A DNA stretch of 64,000 bases from an uncultured Ruminococcus sp. GTDB taxonomy: Bacteria > Bacillota > Clostridia > Oscillospirales > Ruminococcaceae. Both the position numbers and the translations under genes were made by a program. The stretch covers positions 1-64,000 of the forward strand of contig CAKSAK010000001.1 in the NCBI GenBank assembly GCA_934435205.1, in the 5' to 3' direction. The notes below the pieces were generated by a model that saw nothing but the letters and a program-made list of their open reading frames with translations, was not told the origin of the DNA and did not search any database. This document shows positions 35,451 through 43,947 of the stretch, piece by piece (the stretch's first letter is position 1; every line of letters starts with the position of its first letter).

Positions 35451-36702
35451 TATAATATGCTTTGTATGCAGTAGGTTCTAAAACAAAGTTATCGGTAACG
35501 CTTCCACGGACAACATAATAACGGATTGTTTTTGCTGAACTCGATACACCATAAAAACGATATATACAATATCTATCGCCTTTTTCCGCAGATATTTCAA
35601 CTTCATTTGATGAAATATCAAAAGGTTTATTTTTCCCTCCGGTAGTAGTTTTTACTTCGATATACTTTTCAACATACTGTCCATTGGATAACTCATAAGA
35701 TCGGATGTCGTATCCCAATCCGTCACCAATAGTTTTAGAAACACGTTCTATTTGTTTTGCTAAATCGCTCCTTCCTTCACCGATTAATCGTTTCTTCTCT
35801 ATTTCCATAGTTAATTCTTCACCGATATCGCCAATATTCTTAAGATTTTTATGACGTCTTTCATAATCAACATCTTTAGAAATCTTTTTCTGAGAGCTGA
35901 TTTTTTTTCTTGCTTTAGAAGCTGGCGGAGCGACTTCTTCTAAACAAACTTTATCATAATCCAACTTGATCGAAACGTCTTTGTTTGAATACTCTACAGC
36001 ATCATCTGCTATTTCATAAAAATCTTCTGGCAAAGATATATTTCCAATATCTGTATCAGCTGCGGAACCAGATTTAAAAGGGCATATCTTATCGTTTTCA
36101 AACCTGATATACTGTTCATCAAAGAAAATAATCCCTTGCTTTTTACTCTTAAAGAATATTTCTTCAAGTCCAGCTCCTTTAGGCCATTCATCAGGAATAT
36201 TTTCCGAATCCACATAGGTTGCGTAATACTTACATTTATCATTATCATCTCTTGTTTTGATGATTAAAATGTGAAGATTATCAATTATACTGGGATAACC
36301 TTTTTCAAACAAGTAAGCACCATTGCCTGATACTTTAGGCTCAGGAAAACCATTATCAGGATGCCACGCCGGGTGACGATACTTCATGTTTTGCCTGCTT
36401 ATCCTATAATCCTTCCTTCCGGTTCTAGGTGCTAATTCGATAGAAGCACTACTGTTGCTACCAACTTCATTAGCGATGATTGTATACTTATATCTCGGTA
36501 ACAACTGATCATTATCCCAAAACTCGTAAGTTTCAACTATATCATTTGCATCATTAAACATTTTTTCTAATTCTTCACGTGAATAACCTGCAGCTTGAAT
36601 ATAGGTTTGTCCGCCTCCTCCCGACGGTTTTTTGATTCCATACATATTAGTAAAGTCAGATTCTTGAATCTTATGATGCAGTATAGCTTCTATGTGTTCC
36701 AT
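35443..36702 (-). CDS. DUF3883-type restriction nuclease candidate
   Basis: A 419-residue protein. The C-terminal domain (about 295-410) fits the DUF3883 PD-(D/E)XK nuclease fold: DIGEELTMEIEKKRL, then GLGYDIRSYE, then YIEVKTT, giving the expected Asp and the Glu-x-Lys pair. The N-terminal 230 residues (GRKDYRISRQNMKYRHPAW) may recognise DNA; a lysine-rich linker joins them. With two methyltransferases convergent to it and an XRE regulator upstream, it is the likely restriction partner. It starts two bases after the regulator stop codon. Confidence 0.8.
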   Translation of the reverse strand: MEHIEAILHHKIQESDFTNMYGIKKPSGGGGQTYIQAAGYSREELEKMFNDANDIVETYEFWDNDQLLPRYKYTIIANEVGSNSSASIELAPRTGRKDYRISRQNMKYRHPAWHPDNGFPEPKVSGNGAYLFEKGYPSIIDNLHILIIKTRDDNDKCKYYATYVDSENIPDEWPKGAGLEEIFFKSKKQGIIFFDEQYIRFENDKICPFKSGSAADTDIGNISLPEDFYEIADDAVEYSNKDVSIKLDYDKVCLEEVAPPASKARKKISSQKKISKDVDYERRHKNLKNIGDIGEELTMEIEKKRLIGEGRSDLAKQIERVSKTIGDGLGYDIRSYELSNGQYVEKYIEVKTTTGGKNKPFDISSNEVEISAEKGDRYCIYRFYGVSSSAKTIRYYVVRGSVTDNFVLEPTAYKAYYKK

Positions 36703-36703
36703 A

Positions 36704-36952
36704 TTATTCCTCCTCTAAGAAATTAAATATTTCGTCATAAGACGATATATCTAATGCAGTCTTAATTGCTTTTAATTGTTCCATAGACACATGATGGTGC
36801 TCACCTTCAATTTTTACTAGGGTTTCTCTTGTTGTGTCACAACCTAATAATTGCATAGCTCTTGCAAGCTCAGCACCAGTAAAACCAGCTTCAAGCCTTA
36901 AACGTCTTATTTGTCGTCCAAGTCCAGATGTGCTTTTTATTTTTTGTGGCAA
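36704..36952 (-). CDS. XRE regulator of the restriction gene
   Basis: An 82-residue helix-turn-helix protein (GRQIRRLRLEAGFTGAELAR, then TTRETLVKIEGEHHHVSME), the size of controller proteins in restriction-modification systems. The TTG at 36952 is chosen because AAAGGAG lies eight bases upstream; the frame continues upstream to 37000. TTCGGTT (36971-36977) and its complement AACCGAA (37013-37019) flank the likely -10 (TACAAT, 36984-36989) and may be its operators. Confidence 0.8.
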   Translation of the reverse strand: MPQKIKSTSGLGRQIRRLRLEAGFTGAELARAMQLLGCDTTRETLVKIEGEHHHVSMEQLKAIKTALDISSYDEIFNFLEEE

Positions 36953-37000
36953 TCTACGCACTCCTTTCTGTTCGGTTTTTATTATTGTATCACAAAACAA

Positions 37001-37396
37001 AATTGATTAGCGAACCGAATATAGTCCACTAATCCATTATTTTGTTTTTTGTAAGTTTGCACAAACTGACAGCTGGGTAATTGTTACTTTTGCGCATGAA
37101 CCATGATATATCGGTTTTACATGGAATAATTATCATAAAAATAGTTTGTATGTAAATTATTATCTTGTGTTGCATTTAACTTCAAATCGCATCTTGTGTA
37201 ATAATATACAAAACATTTGTAGGTTATTGATTATTTTGTTTATATGTGATATAATATTATTATCGAATATTATTGTACTTTTCTATTAATTCAAGTATAA
37301 TCGTATAATTTCACTTTACCGTTTGAGAAAAGAACAAAATGACGAAAAATTCGATAATATTATTTGTAATTTATTGTTCAAAGAAGGTGTATTGTA
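37001..37396. other. AT-rich intergenic region with promoter of the DUF262 gene
   Basis: No gene is seen in 37020-37396. A promoter lies at 37227-37255 (TTGATT, 17 bases, TATAAT). The 141-base leader holds an inverted repeat ATTATCGAAT (37259-37268) and ATTCGATAAT (37350-37359). Confidence 0.6.
37227..37255 (+). promoter_or_regulatory. Promoter of the DUF262 gene
   Basis: TTGATT (37227-37232), 17-base spacer, TATAAT (37250-37255). Confidence 0.75.
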
Positions 37397-39568
37397 ATGG
37401 CAACAAAACCACTAGAACCGCATATGTGGAGTTTAGAAAATTTGTTTGACCCAAGTATCATTTACAGTGTTCCTGTTTATCAGAGACCTTATTCATGGGA
37501 CAAAGATCAGGTATCTATTCTTCTTGAAGATTTAATTAAAGAATTCGAATCAGATAGTAGGAACGATGGATACTACACTGGCAATTTAATCGTATACGAT
37601 AATAATGAGAATATTAATGGACTCATCTCAAAATATGATATTATAGATGGTCAACAAAGAATAACAACATTCGCACTTATCCTTCTTACAATATATTGTT
37701 TAGCAAAGAAAAACAATATCGCAGATACCGACTTAACACTATCTAATATCAAGAAAGCTTTATGGAAATCTGAAAAACGAGATTTCAAAAAGGAATATCG
37801 TGCCGTAAATCTTAATAGTATCGAAAAAAAGTGCTTTGAAGATTTTTTTAATAGATGCTTTGATTCCCCACAAAATATTATCGATTATTGTCAATCGTAT
37901 AAATGCAATTCAAAATTTGATGAGAGAATAATTAATAATTTCAATATTGTTTTTTCATTTTTGAATAATCGAATATTAAAGGATTCAATTGACAATCTTT
38001 TGGATTTTGCCGATTTTTTATTGAAAAATGTTCAGTTCATTGTGATTACTGCAAGATGCAAAGAAAATAAGGTATTCTCGATGTTTGAATCGATTAACAG
38101 TAAGGGAAAACGCTTGGAAGAAATCGATTTGATAAAAACATATATCTTTTCGAGACTTGATGAATCATCTTATTCTAAATATCTGGATATATGGGGAGAA
38201 TTAATAGTCAGAACTAAAGATAACCTATATGATTATATTTACACATACATTAAAGCGTATCTATCTTTTTACAGACAAAATATCTACATAGGAAATTTTA
38301 AAGCTTTATGCAAAAAAGAAATTCTAACATTTTTCAAAACATCAAATGAAGCAGAGGCCTTAAAAGCTCTTCTTGACGATCTTTATGATAAGGTAGATTA
38401 TTATAATATGCTTTTCTCTGCTGAAAGCGCATTTAAACTTATAAACAAGAAGAAGTTCAGGTTCTTCTATAAAATATTCACCAATATATCATATAAGCAT
38501 CCTAAGCCTTTATTCTTTAGAGCGTTAATTGAAAATCATGAAGGTAAATTATCTAATGATGATGTAACCACAATTGTTGTTGATGTTATCAGTTTTATGA
38601 TAAAGTTCTTGACAATAAGCGATAGAGACAGTAAGGACGCTATTACTATGTTCTCTAATATTATGAATGATGTTTACGAAAACGGAGGAATCTCTAAAGA
38701 TACAATCAGTTATTACATTGCAACTGAATTAATAACAAAAGACGTAACTCCTGAGAAATTAAAAAGGAACCTTGCTTCACTTGATGGATTTGAACAAAAT
38801 AAAAATCTTTCAGTCGCTCTATTGGCTTTATATGAATCAACGGAATTAAGCGAAGGTAAAGTAAAAACTTCGTATGACCAAGCATACACATTATTGAATT
38901 CATTTAGCGATTCTTTCAGTTTAGATCATTTATTGGTTCAAACCCCGGAAAAGGATTCACAGGAATTCAAATACTATAAAAACGAAGAAACTGGACTTCT
39001 TGTTCTTAAAGATAACCATGATTTCCCGACAACTGTATCAAATGGTATGGATTACGAGTTATTCACCAAAACAGTTCTCAACCGCATTGGTAACCTAAGG
39101 ATTTACTATCGAGACAAAAACTCTGGTCGTGGAAATACTGCGATTGAACTAAAAGATTATTCTGGTTTCTACACCTATACTGCAATAGAACAAAGAAGTC
39201 AAAACTTGGTTGATATAATAATAGACGAATGTATGCCTGCACCTAATATTGATATTAATGCCTTTAAATCAATTTCATTAAAAAAAGCAGACGCTAATTT
39301 ACCTAAAATGGCTGAATTATTGGAGCAAGGACTTATTAAAGAAGGAGATATAGTATACAATACTGTATGTCCAGATGTGTCAAAGGCTACTTTGTTAGAC
39401 GAAAAATACGTTGATTATAATGGCGAAAAGCTAACCCTTAATGAATGGGGATGTAAAGTCACTGGCTGGAAGTCTATCCGTATCTATGCATACACATCAA
39501 TTGAAGGAGAAATTGAAACATTACAAGATAAACGGCTAAAGCTTATAAACAATAATACAGAGACATGA
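37397..39568 (+). CDS. DUF262 (GmrSD-type) defence protein with C-terminal RAMA-like domain
   Basis: A 723-residue protein. The N-terminus is DUF262: YQRPYSW at 28-34 and the ParB/Srx-like DGQQR at 84-88, the nucleotide-using part of GmrS-type restriction enzymes. The middle is helical. Around residue 515 FSLDHLLVQTP recalls the DUF1524 HNH box (usually EHILPQ), but the rest of that motif is poorly conserved. The last 90 or so residues (LPKMAELLEQGLIKEGDIVY through GCKVTGW) resemble the RAMA domain, proposed to recognise modified DNA. A modification-dependent restriction role is inferred. It is monocistronic with its own promoter. Confidence 0.8.
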   Translation: MATKPLEPHMWSLENLFDPSIIYSVPVYQRPYSWDKDQVSILLEDLIKEFESDSRNDGYYTGNLIVYDNNENINGLISKYDIIDGQQRITTFALILLTIYCLAKKNNIADTDLTLSNIKKALWKSEKRDFKKEYRAVNLNSIEKKCFEDFFNRCFDSPQNIIDYCQSYKCNSKFDERIINNFNIVFSFLNNRILKDSIDNLLDFADFLLKNVQFIVITARCKENKVFSMFESINSKGKRLEEIDLIKTYIFSRLDESSYSKYLDIWGELIVRTKDNLYDYIYTYIKAYLSFYRQNIYIGNFKALCKKEILTFFKTSNEAEALKALLDDLYDKVDYYNMLFSAESAFKLINKKKFRFFYKIFTNISYKHPKPLFFRALIENHEGKLSNDDVTTIVVDVISFMIKFLTISDRDSKDAITMFSNIMNDVYENGGISKDTISYYIATELITKDVTPEKLKRNLASLDGFEQNKNLSVALLALYESTELSEGKVKTSYDQAYTLLNSFSDSFSLDHLLVQTPEKDSQEFKYYKNEETGLLVLKDNHDFPTTVSNGMDYELFTKTVLNRIGNLRIYYRDKNSGRGNTAIELKDYSGFYTYTAIEQRSQNLVDIIIDECMPAPNIDINAFKSISLKKADANLPKMAELLEQGLIKEGDIVYNTVCPDVSKATLLDEKYVDYNGEKLTLNEWGCKVTGWKSIRIYAYTSIEGEIETLQDKRLKLINNNTET

Positions 39569-39580
39569 TACATAGCTCTA

Positions 39581-39612
39581 CAAAAGCGGCTGCACCCGAA
39601 GGCACAGCCGCT
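39581..39612 (-). terminator. Terminator of the TnpV-like gene
   Basis: A 12-bp stem with a TTCG tetraloop (39601-39612 with 39585-39596) followed on the minus strand by TTTTG. Confidence 0.85.
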
Positions 39613-39617
39613 GAACA

Positions 39618-40034
39618 TCAAATATAAATCATACACTCAAATATCGCTTCTCTCGCCATACTTATAAAGCAGTTTTCAAGACCGAGCATTTTCTCAGCAT
39701 CGCCTGCGAGAACAGCTTTCTGATAGCAACTGTCAGTCTGCTTCCAAAGTTCGACCTGGCGTGAGATAGCTTCACTGACTTTCCGTTCAATATCATCGAG
39801 GTATTGCACTATCTTCCCTTCGTTGACGAGCCTGCGAAGCCTGTCAGGGCATTTGCTGTCAGAATAATGAAGATGATACCTGATAAAGTCGGTATGGTAG
39901 GTCTTGCTTTCCTCGGTCTGCGTATCGGCATTGAAGTGAGTGACGGTCACGGTGTTGGTGTCCAGTCTCCACAGCGGAACGTATTTCTTTTTCAGGGAGC
40001 TGTATGCAGTCTGTTCACTTGTATATCTGCTCAT
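39618..40034 (-). CDS. TnpV-like element protein
   Basis: A 138-residue helical protein resembling TnpV proteins of clostridial transposons: PDRLRRLVNEGKIVQYLDDIERKVSEAISRQVELW corresponds in pattern to their C-terminal half. Their function is unknown; they typically sit near one end of mobilizable elements, as here. It returns to the base composition of the element backbone, so it marks the far side of the AT-rich cassette. Confidence 0.6.
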   Translation of the reverse strand: MSRYTSEQTAYSSLKKKYVPLWRLDTNTVTVTHFNADTQTEESKTYHTDFIRYHLHYSDSKCPDRLRRLVNEGKIVQYLDDIERKVSEAISRQVELWKQTDSCYQKAVLAGDAEKMLGLENCFISMAREAIFECMIYI

Positions 40035-40277
40035 GATTATTACCTCCGTGTTATGCGGTGAAAGTTCTCATCAGCTCTCACCACGGTTCTCATTTAACGT
40101 ATAATAACAGGAGTACGCCAAATTGATTTGGTCTTTCGCTGGTCTTTATCTGGTCTTTAAAGTTACAAAATCGCAGGAAACAAAAGATAAAGAAAAGCGA
40201 AGTTAAAACATTGAAAGTGCCGTAAAACAGGCTTTTTCGCAAACAATAGAATAAAGTACAAATGCTGATAGACGTTA
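40035..40277. other. Right end of the element, non-coding
   Basis: No gene. It contains three direct TGGTCTTT repeats at 40129, 40140 and 40151, spaced by exactly 11 bases, mirroring the TGGTC repeats at the left end. Confidence 0.65.
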
Positions 40278-40291
40278 CTCAAAGAGATAAT
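40278..40291 (+). repeat. Right attachment repeat
   Basis: CTCAAAGAGATAAT, identical to the end of rpsI at 25607-25620. Confidence 0.9.
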
Positions 40292-40309
40292 TTCATTCTC
40301 AAACACCAA

Positions 40310-40341
40310 ACCGTTTCGCAGAAATGCGAAGCGGTTTTTTT
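40310..40341 (+). terminator. Displaced terminator of rplM-rpsI
   Basis: A 12-bp stem AACCGTTTCGCA/TGCGAAGCGGTT with a GAAA tetraloop, followed by T-rich sequence. No plus-strand gene of the chromosome ends just before it; removing the element places it directly after rpsI. Confidence 0.85.
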
Positions 40342-40418
40342 ATACCCGATACTAACTGTCAAAATGCACAACCAAAACATCTGTTCGTTGTCAATTTAGC
40401 TGAATATCCTCCTGCTTA

Positions 40419-40447
40419 TTGTAAATAACAGCAAAATATGATATAAT
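40419..40447 (+). promoter_or_regulatory. Promoter of the MoxR-VWA operon
   Basis: TTGTAA (40419-40424), 17-base spacer, TATAAT (40442-40447). AGGAG follows before the ATG at 40484. Confidence 0.75.
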
Positions 40448-40483
40448 TATTACTGATAAATTAACTTTTAGGAGATAACTGCT

Positions 40484-41590
40484 ATGACGAATGAATACAT
40501 AAAACCACCCGTTGAAATACGCTACAAAAATGAACTTGATGCCTTGAAAAGTGTCGATACAGGCAGAAAGCCCGAGAATTGGGTGCTGTCGCCAAAGGCA
40601 GTGCGAACATTCATATTAGGCGGAATCATCAAAACTTCCGACGGCAAAATGCAGATAAAGCGTAAATTCTATGGCAATGACGCACTTGTTGAGCGGTGTA
40701 TAATCACCCTCGCTGGAAACCGTGGACTTATGCTTGTGGGTGAGCCTGGTACGGCTAAAACTATGCTTTCAGAGCTGCTCTCTGCTGCCTGCTGCGGCAT
40801 TAGCACGAACACAGTTCAAGGTACGGCAGGAACTACCGAAGATATGATAAAATATAGCTGGAACTATGCCATGCTTCTTTCAAAAGGTCCGTGCCGTGAA
40901 GCCCTTGTGCCTGCTCCCCTGCTCATAGGCATGGAACAGGGCATTTTCGCACGATTTGAGGAAATAACCCGTACCCCTGCAGAAATCCAAGATAGCCTTA
41001 TTTCTGTAATGAGCGACCAGATACTTAATATCCCTGAGCTTGAAAACGAAGGACTTGTTTTCGCCAAGCAAGGATTTAATATAATCGGTACTGCAAACAC
41101 CCGTGACAAAGGCGTGAATGAAATGTCAGGAGCTTTGAAAAGACGTTTCAATTTTGAGACAGTAGAACCTGTTCGTGATGTAAGACTCGAAAAAGAGATC
41201 ATTATTCGTGAAGCGCAAGACCTTGCCAAAACAGGTCATATCGACCAGCCTATAGACACCGACGCTGCTGAACTTCTTGCTATCACATATCATGAGCTTC
41301 GTGAGGGCGTTACCTCAGAGGGAACCAAGCTTGAAAAACCTAACGCTGTTATGAGTACAGCCGAGGCTGTTTCCGTTTTCTATCAGACAATGAGCAGTGC
41401 ATATTATTATGGTGACGGAAAAACTGATCTCAAAGAGCTTACGCAAAATCTGCTTGGTGCAGTGTGCAAGGAAAACAAAGACGACCTTGAAAAGCTCAAA
41501 AGCTATTTCAGGATCGCAGTAAAAGAAAAAAGTGCAAGTGAGGGCGGCATATGGACAGAATATCTGGATACAGCCAAGTATCTGAAATAA
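40484..41590 (+). CDS. MoxR-type AAA+ ATPase (YehL-like)
   Basis: A 368-residue AAA+ ATPase of the MoxR clade. Walker A is GEPGTAKT with Lys92, Walker B lies in IFARFEEI, followed by sensor 1 in IIGTANTRDKG and the arginine-finger region ALKRRFNFE. MoxR ATPases usually act as chaperones with VWA proteins, and one is encoded two genes on. The five-gene set corresponds to E. coli yehL-yehM-yehP-yehQ-yehI. It overlaps the next gene by 40 bases. Confidence 0.9.
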   Translation: MTNEYIKPPVEIRYKNELDALKSVDTGRKPENWVLSPKAVRTFILGGIIKTSDGKMQIKRKFYGNDALVERCIITLAGNRGLMLVGEPGTAKTMLSELLSAACCGISTNTVQGTAGTTEDMIKYSWNYAMLLSKGPCREALVPAPLLIGMEQGIFARFEEITRTPAEIQDSLISVMSDQILNIPELENEGLVFAKQGFNIIGTANTRDKGVNEMSGALKRRFNFETVEPVRDVRLEKEIIIREAQDLAKTGHIDQPIDTDAAELLAITYHELREGVTSEGTKLEKPNAVMSTAEAVSVFYQTMSSAYYYGDGKTDLKELTQNLLGAVCKENKDDLEKLKSYFRIAVKEKSASEGGIWTEYLDTAKYLK

Positions 41591-43947
41591 TACCATTTGA
41601 CTATTCTCAGCCTTTTCTGCTTTTTCCTGTAAGACACCACAGCCCTGTCTGCTCGTGGCAGCTCATCAGAGCAATTAAAGAATATCAGCCCGATGTCATA
41701 CTTATAGAGGGTCCTGAAAACGCCAATGATATGATAGATGTGTTGACGGACGAGAGAACTAAGCTTCCTGCGGCTTTCTATTATTACTACAAGGACAGAA
41801 AAAAGCTTATCAGTGATGAAGCCGAAGATTATAAATGCTACTACCCTTTTATCTATGCCTCTCCTGAGTATAACGCTCTGAAAACAGCCGCAGCCATGGA
41901 TATAGAAGCACGCTTTATGGATCTGCCATACAGCGAGATACTTATTACCACCGCAGAAAATAAAGGCTTGCGCAGTAATAAGGACAAGCACAGCTACACT
42001 GATGACAGCAGACTTATATACAGCAAATTCTGCAAAAAGCTTTGCGAGAAAACAGATCTAAGGACCTTTGAAGAGTTCTGGGAGAAGTATTTTGAAATAG
42101 AGGGGCTCAGATTATCTGTACAAGATTTTGTACAGCAAATGTACACCTACTGCATTATCACACGAAATGACGAAACAGAAGATGATCTTGCGGCAGACGG
42201 CACTCTTGCAAGAGAAAACCATATGGCTTTGCGTATCAAAGAGGCACTTAAAGATAACAAAAAAGTCCTTGCAGTAACAGGCGGATTCCATAGTTTGGGG
42301 CTTTATGAGCTTTTGAAAAGTGATAATATCCAAAAAGAAAAGCTTCACAAGCTCTCTCAAAAAGATGAGGGCTGTTTCCCCGTAGCTTATTCTTATGAAG
42401 CAGCAGACGCTCTCAGTGGATATGCCTCTGGTATGCAGCGTCCTTATTTTTATGATTGTGTGATGAACAAGCTAATCCACTGCGATGACCCGGCAGGTGT
42501 TTACAGCGACACAGTTCTTGACCTGCTCATAGGTACAGTGAGAGCCTGTGATAAACATGATATCCCAGTGTCAATGGCTGACGCTTCCGCTGCGCAGTCT
42601 ATGATGAGTGGACTTGCCGCACTTCGAGGCTGTCACGAATGTGGACTCTACGAGCTTGAGGACGCCATAACCTCGTCATTTATCAAGGGAGAGAAAACAA
42701 TATCCTCTGCCCTGCCTATCGACCTTATGCGCAAACTTGCCACAGGCGACAAGACTGGTCACATAGGTGATATAAACCACGTTCCTCCGCTTATCGCTGA
42801 TTTTGAGGAACAATGCAAAAGATTTCGCCTTAAAATAAAGACAGTAACCCCAAACAAGACCGAAGTCCCGCTTTTCACCACGGCAAACGGCATGGAACTA
42901 AGCAGATTTTTCCATAGAATGGTGTTTCTAGGCACAGACTTTGCTCAGCGCACAAAAGGACCTGATTTGCATAGGCGAAAAGACAGAAGCCGTGTTCGTG
43001 AAGAATGGGTATACAAAAAAGTTCCTGCCACAGACGTTGCACTCATAGACCATACTGCCGACGGCTTCACCATTGAAGAAGCCTGCCGCACCTGTGCATC
43101 TAGAACGCTTCGCCGTGAAAAGCACTGCGACGTTGCAGCGCATATCCTTGTGGACTGCTTCCAAATGGGCTTAGAACTCTCTGACGATGACAAGACTTGC
43201 GCCGAGAACATACTTAACTCAGACGGCGACTTTTTCTCTGTAGGCAGAGGTCTAAGGCATTTTATCACCCTTATGGAGCTTCAACAGCTTTATAATACCG
43301 AGTTTTCCGCTGCAGAAAATTGTGCAAAGCGGTGCATGACAAGGATAATTACAGCACTGCCTGACATGGCGTCGGTTAAAGACGATCATGCCGCAGAATG
43401 TGCGGCGATAATGTACGCAATGCAAAAGGCTGTCACTGACGGCTTTAGAGAATATCGTCAGGACTATGAAAACGCCCTGCTTTCCCTCTGCGGCAAATCG
43501 GATAAAGACCCCTTTGTTTACGGCACAGCCCTTGGCATACTTTACGCCTTTGACCCCCACCGCCGCAAGCTTGCCGAGCAGGCAATGTCAAGCTATCTCA
43601 GAGGCGACAGGAGTGTTCAGATACAAGGAGCGGAGTTTCTTCACGGACTTTTCAATGCCGCACGTGATATCATCATGACGGACGATTCTTTTATCAGAAT
43701 GACCGACAAGCTCATCTGCGGACTTGACTATGACGATTTTATAGAAATTCTCCCCTCCATGAAGCTTGCTTTCAGTTGTTTCACCCCCTATGAGATCCAA
43801 CAGACAGCCGTCGCTGCCGCAAAGCTTTATGACGCTGACGGGGCTGAGCTTCTTGCAGGAAAAGCCGTAAATGAAAGACTGTACAGCTTTGGTATGGCTA
43901 TTGATAAAGAGATAGTAAAACTTTTGTCTGAGGAGGAAAAGCCATGA
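41551..43947 (+). CDS. DUF5682 family protein (YehM-like)
   Basis: A 798-residue soluble protein. It opens with FLLFPVRHHSPVCSWQL, and DVILIEGPENANDM follows at about residue 55, both typical of DUF5682, a family linked to MoxR/VWA clusters. The N-terminal part resembles a TraB/erythromycin-esterase-like fold (VRHHSP plus GGFHSLGLYEL), which suggests an enzymatic role, but no reaction is known. Its start lies inside the MoxR gene, and its stop overlaps the VWA start (ATGA). Confidence 0.85.
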   Translation: MDRISGYSQVSEIIPFDYSQPFLLFPVRHHSPVCSWQLIRAIKEYQPDVILIEGPENANDMIDVLTDERTKLPAAFYYYYKDRKKLISDEAEDYKCYYPFIYASPEYNALKTAAAMDIEARFMDLPYSEILITTAENKGLRSNKDKHSYTDDSRLIYSKFCKKLCEKTDLRTFEEFWEKYFEIEGLRLSVQDFVQQMYTYCIITRNDETEDDLAADGTLARENHMALRIKEALKDNKKVLAVTGGFHSLGLYELLKSDNIQKEKLHKLSQKDEGCFPVAYSYEAADALSGYASGMQRPYFYDCVMNKLIHCDDPAGVYSDTVLDLLIGTVRACDKHDIPVSMADASAAQSMMSGLAALRGCHECGLYELEDAITSSFIKGEKTISSALPIDLMRKLATGDKTGHIGDINHVPPLIADFEEQCKRFRLKIKTVTPNKTEVPLFTTANGMELSRFFHRMVFLGTDFAQRTKGPDLHRRKDRSRVREEWVYKKVPATDVALIDHTADGFTIEEACRTCASRTLRREKHCDVAAHILVDCFQMGLELSDDDKTCAENILNSDGDFFSVGRGLRHFITLMELQQLYNTEFSAAENCAKRCMTRIITALPDMASVKDDHAAECAAIMYAMQKAVTDGFREYRQDYENALLSLCGKSDKDPFVYGTALGILYAFDPHRRKLAEQAMSSYLRGDRSVQIQGAEFLHGLFNAARDIIMTDDSFIRMTDKLICGLDYDDFIEILPSMKLAFSCFTPYEIQQTAVAAAKLYDADGAELLAGKAVNERLYSFGMAIDKEIVKLLSEEEKP

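Larger units (their letters stand above)
25607..40291. mobile_element. Integrated mobilizable element at the 3' end of rpsI, about 14.7 kb
   Basis: Bounded by a 14-bp direct repeat, CTCAAAGAGATAAT, at 25607-25620 (end of rpsI) and 40278-40291. Contents: tyrosine integrase next to the left end, MobV/Pre-type relaxase, CHC2 protein, excisionase-like HTH, broken DUF3987 gene, DUF6076-like protein, a defence cassette and a TnpV-like protein. No type IV secretion genes are present, so it would need a helper for conjugation. A strong rho-independent hairpin sits just past the right repeat, where rpsI's own terminator would have been. The 3' end of rpsI is a known target of integrative elements in Firmicutes. 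Confidence 0.9.

Noticed and set aside
32695..36952. BREX or DISARM assignment for the methylase cassette
   Set aside because: No PglZ, BrxC, DrmA, DrmB or helicase genes are present.
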